Source of the DNA: Paenibacillus sp. D2_2
GTDB taxonomy: Bacteria; Bacillota; Bacilli; Paenibacillales; Paenibacillaceae
Direction of reading: 5' to 3'
NCBI RefSeq assembly: GCF_031199965.1
Contig: NZ_CP133605.1
Location: 1,644,501 to 1,708,500 of the forward strand
DNA: 64,000 bases
The notes under the pieces are model-generated. The model worked only from the letters and a program-made list of their open reading frames with translations, had not been told where the DNA came from and did not search any database. The stretch's first letter is position 1. Each line of letters starts with the position of its first letter. Of this stretch, positions 47,336-58,655 are shown one piece after another. The position numbers and the translations under genes are program-made.

Positions 47336-50300
47336 GTATACCGAAGCCGCAAGGAAGCTTCTGGAGCGATGATCAATGGCGTGCTATTACGCTGACGGGC
47401 GGGGATATTCTCGTCGCGGCGGCAGCTGGTTCAGGTAAGACGGCGGTGCTGGTTGAGAGAATCATCCGCAAGCTGTCTTCGCGGGAACATCCGCTTGATG
47501 TCGATCGTCTACTTGTCGCTACGTTCACCAAGGCGGCTGCATCGGAGATGAGGGGGCGGATTCGCGAAGCGCTGGAGAAAGAGCTGACGCAGGATCCTAA
47601 CAATGAGCATCTAACACGACAGCTGGCCATGCTTGGCCGCGCTTCGATTACGACGCTGCACTCCTTCTGTATGGAAGTGATCCAGCGCTACTATACTCTG
47701 ATCCCGCTTGATCCAGGCTTTCGGATTGCTTCAGAGAGCGAGACGGCACTGCTCAGGCAAGAGGTTCTAGAGCAGTTGTTTGAGGACAAATATGCTTCGG
47801 CTGAGGAGGGAAATCGTTTCTTAAGTCTGGTTGACTGGTTTGGCGGCGAGCGTAGTGACGATGCGGTATTCTCCCTCGTGTTGAAGCTGTATGATTTCGC
47901 ACAGAGCCATTCTTGGCCAGAACAATGGCTGAATGAAGCGGCTGAAGCATTTGCTGCTCCGGATGCCGCTACGCTTGAGAACAGCCTGTGGGTTCAAAGC
48001 ATTATCCGTGATACGGAGCTCGCGTTGATCGGGGCTGTAGATTTGCTAAGGCAGGCTCGTACGATTGCTGAGTCTCCGGGAGGTCCCCAGCCATACACGA
48101 TTACATTTGAGGATGATTTACAAGTGATCGGGAATTTATTGGCTGCGGTCCAGGGGCGTCCATGGTCCGAACTTTATGATGTTTTTCAATCCGCAAGCTT
48201 TGGCAAGCTGAAGCCATGCAAGAAGGATCAGACTGACCCATTGCTACAGGAGAGAGCTAAGGCGTTGCGCGAGGAAGCGAAGAAGCTGGTCAGTGAACTG
48301 CAGACCCAGCTATTCGGACGCACGGCAGAGGCCTATTTAGGCGAGCTGCAGCAATCTGCGCCGTTGATGAAGGAGCTTGCCGAGCTGATTACTGAGTTTG
48401 GGGCTCGCTATCGTGCGGACAAGACAGCTAGAGGCTGGCTTGATTTTGCTGATTTGGAGCATTATTGCCTGCAAATTCTGAGGCATCCTGATTCGAGTCC
48501 GGGAGATTTGCAGCCATCTGCAGCTGCTGTCGAGTATCAAGCTCAATATGATGAAGTGCTTCTCGATGAATATCAGGATACGAATACCGTTCAGGAGGAT
48601 ATTATCTCCCTGATTGCTCGGACTGCTCCTGGAAATCGCTTCATGGTTGGCGATGTGAAGCAGAGTATTTATCGGTTCCGACTTGCGGAGCCGGGTTATT
48701 CCTGCAGAAGTACCGCAGTTACGGAGATGAGATCGGCGAGCAGGGCCTTAGAATCGACCTGGCCCGGAACTTTCGCAGCCGCCAAGAAGTTGTTAACGCG
48801 GTCAATATGCTGTTTAGACAGATGATGAACGAGAGCGTTATGGAGATCGATTACGACAAGCGAGCTGAACTCGTGTATGGCGAGGGCTTCCCTGACATCG
48901 AACGTAGCGGTGATGAATATCGCCCCGAGCTGCTCTTGATCGATCGCAGCAAGGACAGTTCGACTTCTGTGACTGAAGCAGATAACGCTGACGGAGCGGA
49001 TGGCGGAGGCGAGATGGAGGAATCTATTGAGCTTGAGGCTGTACAGCTGGAGGCACGGGCGATAGCGGAGCGAATCCGTAAGCTACTGGGAGAAGGCGGA
49101 CGTCCGCCGATGCAAATCTATGATAAGCAATTAAAAACCATGCGTCCGGTAGGCTATCGGGATATGACGATTTTGCTGAGATCTACATTGTCATGGGCAC
49201 CCGTGATGATCGAAGAGCTGCGGCGAGAGGGGATACCGGCTGCGGCTGAGCTGAGCCAGGGATATTTTCAGGCCTCGGAAGTAGATACAATGCTGTCGCT
49301 GCTCCAAGTGATCGACAACCCACTTCAGGATATCCCGCTAGCTGCTGTTCTCCGTTCCCCACTATATGGTTTCTCGGAGGAAGAATTGGCGGAGATACGC
49401 CTCGCAGCTGAGCGCGGTCATTTCTATGAAGCTGTTATGAATGCTGCTCAGGGTGAAGACAGGAATGTAGGGGTAGTGGATCTGGCTGATACCGGTTCGC
49501 AGAGCAGTTGGTCAATTGCAGAGGATAGTGATTCGACGGAGCTGGTCGTTAAGCTGCGGCGTTTTCTTAATCAGCTTAGTAAGTGGCGTGGCCGTGCCCG
49601 CGAAGGTGAACTTAGCGATTTAATCTGGGGGATTTATCGCGATACTGGTTATTTGGAATGGGTCGGTGGTTTGCCGGGAGGTTCGCAGAGACAGTCCAAC
49701 CTGCGTGCGCTATATGATCGAGCTACACAATATGAATCGGCGGCTTCATCCAGGGGCTTGTTCCGTTTCCTTCGCTATATCCAGCGTCTTAAGGACAATG
49801 GAGGGGACTTGGGCGCCGCTGCATCGGCCGAAGGTCAAGAGGATGCGGTTAGCATCATGACAATTCATAAAAGTAAAGGGCTAGAGTTCCCGGTTGTATT
49901 CGTTGCCGGACTCTCTAGAATGTTCAATCGGCAGGATTTGAACGCGCCTTTTCTGATCCATAAAGAGATGGGCTTTGGTCCGAAATTTATCGACAGCGAA
50001 CTCAGAGTCAGTTATCCGACCCTGCCTAATCTGGCAATCCGTAGGCGGGCGCAAATGGAGCTGTTGGCCGAGGAAATGCGGGTGCTCTATGTAGCTTTAA
50101 CACGGCCGAAGGAAAAGCTGATTCTTGTCTCGTCAGTCAAAGATCTGGCCAAGTCCGTACAAAATTGGGGTGGAGTACTCGAGGTTCAGGATGAGCGGCT
50201 GCCGGACTATGTGCTCGTACGAGGACGTTGTTACCTTGACTGGATTGGTCCGGCACTGATTCGTCATGCTGGGGCTGTTGATTTACGCAGACTCGGTGGA

Positions 50301-51394
50301 TTGCCGGAGATAACAAGCTCAGCGCTTGCTGACAACCATGCGTCGTGGGCGATTGAGCTGGTAAACGCGCAAGAGGTCGCAGTACCGGCGGCGCAGATTG
50401 AAGCAGCGGCAGCAGGAATGGACGGAGCTGTTGAGGAACCCGGCTGGAATATACAGGGGGCTGGTGAAGATGAGGACGTACCGGCGGAATCCGGTCAGGA
50501 TGAGCTTGACCGACTGATTGAGTCCCGATTGAGTTGGGTATATCCTCATACTGCGGCCACTCGGATATCTGCTAAGACATTGGTGACTGAGATGAAGACG
50601 ATGCATCATGTAGAAGAAAGTGCAACCAATATGTTCACCACTGCTGAAATGAAGCAAGAAATGGCTCAAAATGCAGAGCAGGTGGATTTCAAATTGCATC
50701 TGCGCAGGCCTCGCTTCATGGAGCAGGCCAAATTGACGCCAACAGAACGCGGAACAGCTTATCATACGGTCATGCAGCATTTACCTTTTGATCAAGGCAG
50801 AGATGAAGCTGTAGTAGTAGAATTGCTACAGACACTAATCGAGAAGAAGATTATGACTGTAGAGCAAGCTTCGGAGATTGATACAGCTCGTATCGCTGAA
50901 TTCTGGAATAGCCCGGTAGGAGAAATGATGGACCGCGCGGACTGGATCAGACGCGAGCTGCCTTTTAGCTACGGATTGTCAGCTACGGAGGCATATCCGA
51001 CTCTAGCACCTCTAGCTGAGCAATTTGCTACGCCAGCGGCGATGACTGGAGTCTATGGCGACGTGGGGATATAGCTTCTGATAGTTTGGTTGTTGATAGA
51101 GTGGACGATAGGGTGAGCGAACCCGAAAGGCTATGTGTTCTTCCAGGACTGGATGGCGAGACGGTCCTGATTCAAGGGGTTGTTGACTGTTTATTTTTCG
51201 CGGATGGCAAGCAATATTTACTGGATTATAAGAGCGACAAGGTGCTGGAGCACCGCGGCGGGGTAGAAGCGCTGGCCGAATCCTATCGATTCCAGTTAGA
51301 TTTGTACGCCAAGGCGATTGAAGATATTACAGGTGTGCCGGTTGATGAGAAGTGGCTGTATTTTATCGATAGTGGCGATGTGATTAAGCTGTAG
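47332..51394 (+). CDS. addA: Helicase-exonuclease subunit A (AddA); two frameshifts
   Basis: This UvrD-like 3'-5' helicase has a RecB-type nuclease. Visible are motif I LVAAAAGSGKTAVLVERI, TFTKAAASEM, motif II EVLLDEYQDTN, VGDVKQSIYRFRLAEPG, TIHKSKGLEFPVVFVAGL, and the nuclease motif QGVVDCLFF with YLLDYKSDKV. One T is missing near 48693 (RLAEPGLFLQKYRSYGD) and one base near 51062. About 1354 aa restored. The start overlaps addB by four bases. A ~185-bp repeat element separates it from sbcD. Confidence 0.9.
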
Positions 51395-51410
51395 CAACAG
51401 GAGGCCAATT

Positions 51411-51594
51411 TTAACGAAACCTAGTATCGTTATTTGAACCTAAATAGGATCCAAAACTTTCTAACGAAACAGGGTATCGCTATTGGGTGAAAAAAGTACT
51501 GAAGAACGATGATTTTGTCCAAATAGCGATATGGAGTTTCGTTAGACTGAGAATTACCTCTTTTTGCGTCAATAGCGTGTCCCAGTTTCGTTAG
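51411..51594. repeat. Forward-forward-reverse-reverse repeat element, copy B
   Basis: Forward units begin at 51411 and 51461; reverse units end at 51545 and 51594. Each unit is TAACGAAAC(T), three variable bases, and an ATCGYTATTTG-like half. Total 184 bp, filling the addA-sbcD gap. It could fold into a large two-armed hairpin. Confidence 0.82.
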
Positions 51595-51624
51595 AGTAAT
51601 AGAGTTGAAAGGGGAGATGGGTTA

Positions 51625-52808
51625 GTGCGTATTTTGCATACGGGTGATTGGCATTTGGGACGTACGCTTGAGGGGAGAAGCCGCTTGCCGGAGCAGGAGC
51701 AGTTCCTAGATGAACTGGTGGCGATCTCGGAGGCGGAGCAGGTCGATGTCATACTGATGGCAGGGATGTCTACGACAGTGTTAATCCACCTGCGGCGGCG
51801 GAGTCACTGTTCTATGATGCTGCCGCGCGGCTTGCGGAGAATGGAAGGCAACTCATTGTAATCGCAGGTAATCATGATCAACCGGAGCGGGTCGCCGCTG
51901 CCTCGCCCTTAGTATCTCGGCGAGGAATTCAGCTTGTGGGCTTGCCAGCCATTGATGCGGTCAAAGTTCAGGTGCCACGTACGGGAGAAATCGCTACGAT
52001 CGCGGCCTTGCCGTATCCTTCAGAATCGCGTCTGTCCGAACTGCTGGCTGGAGAGAGCGATGAGACTGAGCTACGCCTCGCTTATAGTGCGAAGGTCGGG
52101 AGATTGATGAGGCAGTTAGCAGGAGCCTATCGTCCGGACACGGTCAATTTAGCTATGAGTCATATTTACGTTCTAGGCGGCTTGGAGAGTGATTCAGAAA
52201 GACCGATCCAGGTTGGCGGAGCTTATACCGTGGACCCTTCTGCGTTGGATATCGGAGCGCAGTACACGGCGCTTGGACACCTACATCGCCCTCAGGCGGT
52301 CAAGGCGGGTGGTATGATGCGCTATAGCGGTTCGCCGCTGGCGTACAGCTTCTCGGAAGCTGGACAAGCTAAATCGGTGATGCTACTAGATATTGCTCCA
52401 GGAGAGCAGCCGATAACAAGAGAGTTATATTTAACGAGCGGCAGACCGCTTGTTCGTTGGGGATGCCGGGGTGGCCTGGACGAGGTGCAGCGCTGGCTGG
52501 AAGAAGGCAGGGACGCCAATGCATTCATCGATCTTGAGATCAGCTTAACGGAAGCAATGTCACTAGGCGATATACAGGCGCTTCGCAAAGCGCGCGAAGG
52601 AATTGTTCATATCCGTCCGGTATATCCAGGACGAGATAGGGAAGAACAGGTCTTCTCACGTGCAGGAATGCCGGTGGATGAGTTGTTCCGTCGTTTCTAT
52701 CAGCGGCAGAGCGGCGGAGCTGAGCCTGAAGCGGAGCTGGTCGATCTGTTCATGTCGCTCATCGTTGAAGATGAGCAGCAGGATAGCGAGGAGGTGGAGC
52801 AAGGATGA
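51625..52808 (+). CDS. sbcD: Exonuclease SbcCD subunit D; frameshifted
   Basis: This Mre11-like metallo-phosphoesterase is the nuclease of SbcCD. Motifs: MRILHTGDWHLGRTLEGRSR, then after one missing G near 51766 DVYDSVNPPAAAESLFYD, IVIAGNHDQPERVAAASP, MSHIYVLGG and ALGHLHRPQ. About 394 aa restored. It starts with GTG, with AAAGGGGAG upstream. Its last codons overlap sbcC by 4 bp. It is probably co-transcribed with sbcC; addAB upstream is separated by the repeat element. Confidence 0.92.
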
Positions 52809-55800
52809 AGCCGATCACTTTAAAATTAGCTGGATTACAGAGCTACCGTGATATCCAAGAAATTGATTTTACCGAACTGTGCGATACGGGCTTGTTCGGT
52901 ATATTTGGTCCGACTGGCAGCGGTAAGTCGACACTTCTTGATGCTATTACATTGGCGATGTACGGCAAAGTCGGCCGAGCTTCGGGTGGAACGCAAGGAA
53001 TTATGAACCAGGCTGAGGACAACCTATTCGTCTCGTTCACCTTTGAACTGGCGTCTGCCGAAGGGGTAGAACGGTACAGGGTAGAACGACGCTTTAAGCG
53101 GCAAAATGAACTATCCATCAGTAATACGTTAAGCCGCTTTGTGGAAATCCGTGATGAGGGCGACAGGGTAATCGCTGATAAATTGGCCGATGTTACACGC
53201 GCTGTCGAAGAGAAGATCGGTCTGAAAATGGATGATTTCACGCGCGCTGTCGTACTTCCTCAAGGAAAGTTCGCCGAGTTCCTGTCACTAAAAGGTGCTG
53301 ATCGGCGCCAGATGCTGCAGCGTTTGTTCCATCTTGAGCAGTACGGGGACCTGCTTGTACAGAAGCTCAGCCGCAAGGTCAAAGAGACCGACCAGACTTT
53401 AAAGGAGTTGGAGGCGGAGCAGCAAGGCTTAGGTAACGCCTCAGAGGAGGCTTTGAAGCAGGCAGAGAGCACCCTGAAGGAGGTAGCTGAGCTTGCCAAG
53501 CTACGAAGGGAGGAGCTTGGCAAGGCGGAACGACAAGCTGAGGAGCTCGCGAAGCTGCGCGAGCTTAGCGAGGAGCGCGGCCTACGGGCGGCGAAGCTGG
53601 CTGAGCTGCGCGCGCAGGAGGCGGACATCGCGAAGCTGGAAACCGATCTGACCAGGGCGACAGCGGCTGAGTCGCTCAGGCCAACACTGGCGGCTAGAAG
53701 GGAAGCACAGCAGACTGCAGCCGCTCGTGAGCAGAGCGCTATCAGCGCTAATCAGACGGCATCTGAGGCGTCAGTGGCGGCGAGCCAGGCAGCAGAAGCG
53801 GCGGAGGCGACGAGGCTGGAGCTTGCCGCCAAGGAGCCGGCGCTATTGCTACGACTAAGTGAGCTGGAGCAGGCTAAGCGTCTGCAAACGGAATGCGATA
53901 CACTGCTTGACGAGTTGAGGCAGTTGCACGCGTCGCGCGAAGAAGCGGCACATAAGCGAGAGCAAATGGGATTGGAGCAGGCGAAGGAGGAACAGCTACT
54001 GGCTAAGGCGCAGCAGCTCCAGCGCGAGCTGGAGCTGCTGCGAACGGGCTATGAGATCACCCCGGCGGAGCGGGAGCGTACTCAGGCAGCATATCACAGC
54101 GGGCAGGAAATCGTGAGATTACAGCAACAACAAGCTGCCGCTGTCGAGGAAGAGGTGGCATACCGTTCCAAAGCGGAGCAAGCCACGCTTCGTCTGCAAG
54201 ATTTGGTCCATGCGCAGCAGCAGATCGAGACTGGGTGTCATGATCTGGCGCGTGAGGCACTGGAGCGGCTACAACAATTGCGGGAGTTAATCGATGATGT
54301 GGTCTCCTGTCAGCAACTTCTGACTAAACTGGAGGCTAAGCTTAAGGCTTCGCTGAAAGAACGTGAATTGCATATTTGGTCTCTTCGCCTGGCGGAGCAG
54401 TTGCAGCAAGGATCGCCATGTCCTGTATGCGGCTCAGAGCATCATCCGGGGATGGTTCTAACGGGAGGACAATCCACAGACCAGGAGACGGAACTGACGC
54501 AGGTTAGCGAACTGTTAGGGCGAGTCAAAGAACTGCAATATGAACTGTCTCGTGACTTAGACGCGGGGAATCGTCTGCTTGAACTACTTGGAGCGGATAA
54601 CAGTGCAATAATGAACATGGCCACCGGAGAACTAGGGCTATCAGAATTGCTTGGTACAGCTCGTCTGGAAACAGCCGTCTCTGTAATACAATCTGCACAG
54701 GATGGAGAAGAGCAGATAGATCATCCAGATATTCTGTTGCCGCTAAGCGAGATACAACTGTCCATCGCTGAAATGAGAGAGAAGCATGGACTACTCCGTA
54801 CTCAACTGCAGCAGTTGCAGCGTGACGCCCGTAAGGCGAAGGCTGATCTATCCTCTCTTATGCCGCAGCACAGTACCGCGCAATCGGAGTCAGCGGCAGC
54901 CATCGGATTGTTGGATCAATCTAGTGCACGCAACGCGTCTCTTCTCGAGGAACTTACCGTGAAGCTGTCGTCATGGCAGCAAGCCTATCCTGAACTGTCC
55001 CTCGACTCTGTCGGACAACTGCAAGAGCAAATACAGGCGAAGGACCGCCAGCTAGAAGATATCAAGCAAAGGCTTGCCAAAAGTGTCCCATATATCGAGG
55101 AAAAGTCGGCCCATATTGCAGTCTTCATCCAAGACGGTGTGGAACTAGATAAACAGCTGCTGCAATGGGAGACGCAGGAGCAAGGGAAAAAGGCGCTGTT
55201 ACAGGAGAAGCAGGAGCGTCTAAATGTATGGATCGGTTCAGAACAGGTTGATGCACTGCTGGTTGAGGCGGAGACTTCACTCAAGTCACTGCGTCAATCT
55301 GCTGAAAATACTCGTAAGCTGCAGGCGGAGACGTCTGTTCGTAGCAATGAAGCGAGTACGATTGCAGCTTCTGCTAGCCAGGCGGCTGTGTCCGCTCAGG
55401 AGCAGGAACAATACTGGGCAGCGCGCTGCTCAGAGCAATTGGCTGCGTCGCCATTTGCCACAGAAGAAGAGGCTGCGGAAGCGTTAATGAGCGCGGAGCA
55501 GTCGGAAGCTAGTATACAGCGGATCAAGGAACATAGGGACAAGCAGCATGAACATGAGATACGCCTGAAAGAACTGGATGCTAAACTGAATAGCCGATTG
55601 GTGGATCAGGCCGAATGGGAAGCTTGTCAGCTTGCGTTGTCGCTGGCTAAGCAGCAGGACGAAGCGGCTCTACAGGGTAAGGCACGTGCGGAGCGTGATC
55701 TGGAGGATTTGGCTACTAGGCATGTGCGCTGGAAAGAGCTTGAGTCGAGACGTCTTGAGCTTGAGCATCAGGCCGGATTAATGGCCAAGCTGCAAACAAC

Positions 55801-56281
55801 GCTTCGCGGTAATACTTTCGTCGAATATGTGGCTGAAGAGCAGCTGATGAATGTTAGTCATGCAGCATCCCAGCGCCTTCGCTCTCTAACGAAGCAGCGC
55901 TATTCCTTGGAGACGGATTCCGGCGGAGGCTTCATCATTTGCGATGATGCAAATGGAGGTGTGAAGCGGCAGGTTGGGACGTTATCCGGTGGCGAGACGT
56001 TCCTGACCTCACTGGCACTTGCACTGGCATTGTCTGCTCAAATTCAGCTTCGCGGCAAATATCCGTTGCAATTCTTCTTCCTAGATGAAGGATTTGGTAC
56101 ACTCGACCCTGAATTACTGGATACGGTAATTACTTCTCTGGAGCATCTTCATCATGATCACCTCTCCGTCGGGATTATTACACATGTCGCCGAGCTACGG
56201 TCAAGACTGGTACGCAAACTGGTTGTTATTCCAGCGGAGAACGGCGGCGATGGATCTAAGGTCGTCATGGAGAGATTATAG
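52805..56281 (+). CDS. sbcC: Exonuclease SbcCD subunit C (SMC-like ATPase)
   Basis: The 1158-residue Rad50-like ATPase processes DNA hairpins and ends with SbcD. N-terminal Walker A is FGPTGSGKSTLLDAITLAMY; two long, Ala/Glu/Gln-rich coiled coils flank the zinc hook PCPVCGSEHHPG near residue 540; the C-terminus has the ABC signature TLSGGETFLTSLALALALS and Walker B FFFLDEGFGTLD. Length is normal and the frame is intact over 3.4 kb, unlike neighbours. GGAGGTGGAGCAAGG upstream gives the ribosome site, inside sbcD. Confidence 0.97.
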   Translation: MKPITLKLAGLQSYRDIQEIDFTELCDTGLFGIFGPTGSGKSTLLDAITLAMYGKVGRASGGTQGIMNQAEDNLFVSFTFELASAEGVERYRVERRFKRQNELSISNTLSRFVEIRDEGDRVIADKLADVTRAVEEKIGLKMDDFTRAVVLPQGKFAEFLSLKGADRRQMLQRLFHLEQYGDLLVQKLSRKVKETDQTLKELEAEQQGLGNASEEALKQAESTLKEVAELAKLRREELGKAERQAEELAKLRELSEERGLRAAKLAELRAQEADIAKLETDLTRATAAESLRPTLAARREAQQTAAAREQSAISANQTASEASVAASQAAEAAEATRLELAAKEPALLLRLSELEQAKRLQTECDTLLDELRQLHASREEAAHKREQMGLEQAKEEQLLAKAQQLQRELELLRTGYEITPAERERTQAAYHSGQEIVRLQQQQAAAVEEEVAYRSKAEQATLRLQDLVHAQQQIETGCHDLAREALERLQQLRELIDDVVSCQQLLTKLEAKLKASLKERELHIWSLRLAEQLQQGSPCPVCGSEHHPGMVLTGGQSTDQETELTQVSELLGRVKELQYELSRDLDAGNRLLELLGADNSAIMNMATGELGLSELLGTARLETAVSVIQSAQDGEEQIDHPDILLPLSEIQLSIAEMREKHGLLRTQLQQLQRDARKAKADLSSLMPQHSTAQSESAAAIGLLDQSSARNASLLEELTVKLSSWQQAYPELSLDSVGQLQEQIQAKDRQLEDIKQRLAKSVPYIEEKSAHIAVFIQDGVELDKQLLQWETQEQGKKALLQEKQERLNVWIGSEQVDALLVEAETSLKSLRQSAENTRKLQAETSVRSNEASTIAASASQAAVSAQEQEQYWAARCSEQLAASPFATEEEAAEALMSAEQSEASIQRIKEHRDKQHEHEIRLKELDAKLNSRLVDQAEWEACQLALSLAKQQDEAALQGKARAERDLEDLATRHVRWKELESRRLELEHQAGLMAKLQTTLRGNTFVEYVAEEQLMNVSHAASQRLRSLTKQRYSLETDSGGGFIICDDANGGVKRQVGTLSGGETFLTSLALALALSAQIQLRGKYPLQFFFLDEGFGTLDPELLDTVITSLEHLHHDHLSVGIITHVAELRSRLVRKLVVIPAENGGDGSKVVMERL

Positions 56282-56337
56282 ACATAGATTATTACGGGGA
56301 TAGCGAAGGAAGATGAAGGATTGGAAGGGGTCGGTGT

Positions 56338-56982
56338 ATGAAAATCAGGGTGTTGATCGCAGACGATAATTCATTTATAAGAGAGGGCATGCGCATTATT
56401 CTTAATTCATTCGAAGAATTTGAAGTAGTAGCTACAGTGGAGGATGGTCGCGAAGCAGTGGAATTCTGCCAAGCCAACACGGTGGACGTAGCGCTGCTGG
56501 ATGTGCGCATGCCAATTATGAACGGTGTCGAGGCTACACGGCTGCTCACGGAGACGACGGAGACGAGACCTCTCATTCTGACCACCTTTGACGACGATGA
56601 ATATATTACGGATGCAATTCGATTCGGCGCTAAGGGTTATTTGCTGAAAAATAATGACCCTGAGCGGATTCGCGATGCTATCCGTAGCATCCATCATGGT
56701 CATAACGTATTGCAAAGTGTTGTGCTTGACAAGCTGAAGCTAAGTCTTGGCGATCATACGTCCAGTGCGGTTGAACCGCCGATAGATATCAGTCTATTCA
56801 CAGAGCGTGAGCTGGAGGTCATGTCCAGCATCGCCAAAGGGCTATCCAACAAAGAGATTTCCAAGGAATTGTTCATTTCTGAAGGAACGGTCGCCAATTA
56901 TATCACTTCAATATTGAACAAGACCGGGCTTGAACATCGTACTCAAATTGCTATCTATTATTTAACGGGAAGGATTCGTTAG
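56338..56982 (+). CDS. NarL/LuxR-family response regulator
   Basis: The 214-residue protein has a receiver domain (acidic ADDNS at residues 8-12, phosphoryl-acceptor Asp in VALLDVRMPIMNG, Thr in LTTFDDDEY, Lys in GYLLKNN) and a C-terminal LuxR helix-turn-helix (FTERELEVMSSIAKGLSNKE followed by ISKELFISEGTVANY). It binds DNA when phosphorylated. The gene is 4 bp from the sensor kinase gene and 1.7 kb from an ABC exporter that may be its target. Confidence 0.94.
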   Translation: MKIRVLIADDNSFIREGMRIILNSFEEFEVVATVEDGREAVEFCQANTVDVALLDVRMPIMNGVEATRLLTETTETRPLILTTFDDDEYITDAIRFGAKGYLLKNNDPERIRDAIRSIHHGHNVLQSVVLDKLKLSLGDHTSSAVEPPIDISLFTERELEVMSSIAKGLSNKEISKELFISEGTVANYITSILNKTGLEHRTQIAIYYLTGRIR

Positions 56983-56986
56983 AGAG

Positions 56987-58098
56987 ATGGAACTATGGAA
57001 TATGGGTAATAAGCTGATCGTCTTATTATTCGTTGTCTCTGGGGCGTACTTTATGAATGATCGGCCTTCGAGATGGCTGGTATTCTATTTTCTGGTTTAT
57101 ATTGCGATCAATCTGTCAGCTCAGATCATTCGAAATCGCTATGCCGCACTGGCTGTGATCTGGATCGGATTGGCTTATATACTAGCTTGTTCGGTCTATA
57201 TTGATCCGTATTTCATGCTGCTGTACCCGTTTAGCATTTTTGAATTGGCTTCGTATGACGGTCATAGACAGAATGGGTACTATCTCTTGCTGCTCGTACC
57301 TCTATGGCTTATCAGCGGCCCTTTACTTATGCTGTATATTCTTGTTGCCGTTCTTAGCATGATGAACTTCCTACTAATCAGCAAATCTCGTGACAAGGCC
57401 CAGAAGCAGGAGGAACAGTTGGATAAGATCCGGCACTCCCAGGATCAGCTTCGTAGGAAGCTGCATGAGAATGAGGAGTTTATGCGTGTATCGGAGTATA
57501 CATATAAGCTGGAGGAGCGTAACCGCTTGTCGCAGGAAATCCATGACGGGTAGGCCATTCGATGACAGGTGCGCTTATTCAGATGGAAGCAGCCAAGCGT
57601 ATTTTGCAGACTGATCAGGTATCCGCTGAGAATCTGTTGCAAAATGCTATCGGTATCTCCAAAGAGGCAATCGAGCAGATTCGGCATACGTTGAAGAACA
57701 TGAAGCCTGCGCTGCAGCAACTTGGGATCCAGCGGTTAAAGACGTTAGTAGAGGCGTTCGGGGGCCATTCTGGTCTAGTTACTACTGTGGTTCATGGGGG
57801 CGATCTTGAGCTGATTACACCCCTTCACTGGAAGATCATTCATGAGAATGTGACAGAAGCATTGACGAATACGGCCAAGTACGCCAATGCTACAACGGTT
57901 CATGTAGAGGTCAGGGTATTAGGTAAAATGATTAAAGTAGTAGTGAACGACAATGGGCGCGGTAAAGATAAAATAGTGAAAGGCTTAGGACTGGTCGGTA
58001 TGGAAGAGCGGACCGCGTCGGTGGGTGGGACAATCATAGCCGACGGAACCAAAGGGTTTAGCGTCACTACGCTCATTCCGCTTACTGAGAACAGCTAG
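56987..58098 (+). CDS. Sensor histidine kinase (HisKA_3 type); frameshifted
   Basis: The N-terminal half has about five TM helices without a sizeable external domain (residues 1-130), then a coiled coil (KAQKQEEQLDKIRHSQDQLR) and the phosphoacceptor motif RLSQEIHDG. One G is missing at ~57552; the second frame continues VGHSMTGALIQMEAAKRILQ. The ATP-binding domain has NVTEALTNTAKYANATTVHV and GLGLVGMEERTASVGG. About 370 aa restored. It resembles DesK/LiaS-like kinases that sense membrane stress. It partners with the adjacent response regulator. Confidence 0.85.
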
Positions 58099-58215
58099 GG
58101 TGAAGTTTCTCATATCGGTAAGTTTCCGCAGCAACAATACGCAAACCAACCGTAATGTGGCGGATTGTTGATAAACCGACGGCTTATAAAGTCAAATACA
58201 GCTGCTCTCCAGGCT

Positions 58216-58400
58216 CTAACGAAACTGGATATCGCTATATAGGCCGGAAAGGGTTAATGGAAATTGTAACGAAACTGGGTATCGCTATTTGTGTGAATTC
58301 ACGGCTAAAAGAACGAATTTCTCCCGAATAACGATATGGTGTTTCGTTAGATTTAATTTGCCGCTCTTTAAGGTGAAATAACGATCTGTAGTTTCGTTAG
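58216..58400. repeat. Forward-forward-reverse-reverse repeat element, copy C
   Basis: Forward units begin at 58216 and 58266; reverse units end at 58350 and 58400; 185 bp. Same geometry as copies A and B. It occupies most of the gap between the kinase and the ABC exporter genes. Confidence 0.82.
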
Positions 58401-58456
58401 AGTTTGCACATGAGAATATTCACCCCACTCTGGTTATGTAATTCATATAAGTACAA

Positions 58457-58485
58457 GTTCAAAAAGTCAGACATTCAGCATCGGA
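58457..58485 (+). repeat. MITE-like dispersed repeat, copy 6 (end fragment)
   Basis: GTTCAAAAAGTCAGAC followed by CATTCAGCATCGGA matches the first ~29 bp of copies 1-3; the rest is absent. Confidence 0.55.
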
Positions 58486-58558
58486 GCTTATGCTTCTGAT
58501 GTGTGTTTCATAACGCCTCAGATGGATGATTAAAAACATGAAATTTCTAATATGCAAA

Positions 58559-58597
58559 GGATGAACTTATGCACTGACATAAGTTCATCCTTTTTTT
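58559..58597 (+). terminator. Strong terminator before the ABC exporter
   Basis: GGATGAACTTATG and CATAAGTTCATCC form a perfect 13-bp stem with a 6-base loop and a seven-T tract. Confidence 0.9.
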
Positions 58598-58655
58598 CTA
58601 CAATAGGATTCATAAAGCGGATTTGAATCTTGATGTGAAACGGAGAGTGTCTGGG

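Noticed and set aside
43808-51394. Programmed ribosomal frameshifting in addB and addA
   Set aside because: No slippery heptamer with downstream pseudoknot was seen, and similar breaks affect many unrelated genes, so sequence error is simpler.
51411-51594. CRISPR-like array (26-bp repeats with regular spacing)
   Set aside because: Only four units, two of them inverted, with unequal central spacing, and no cas genes anywhere in the window.
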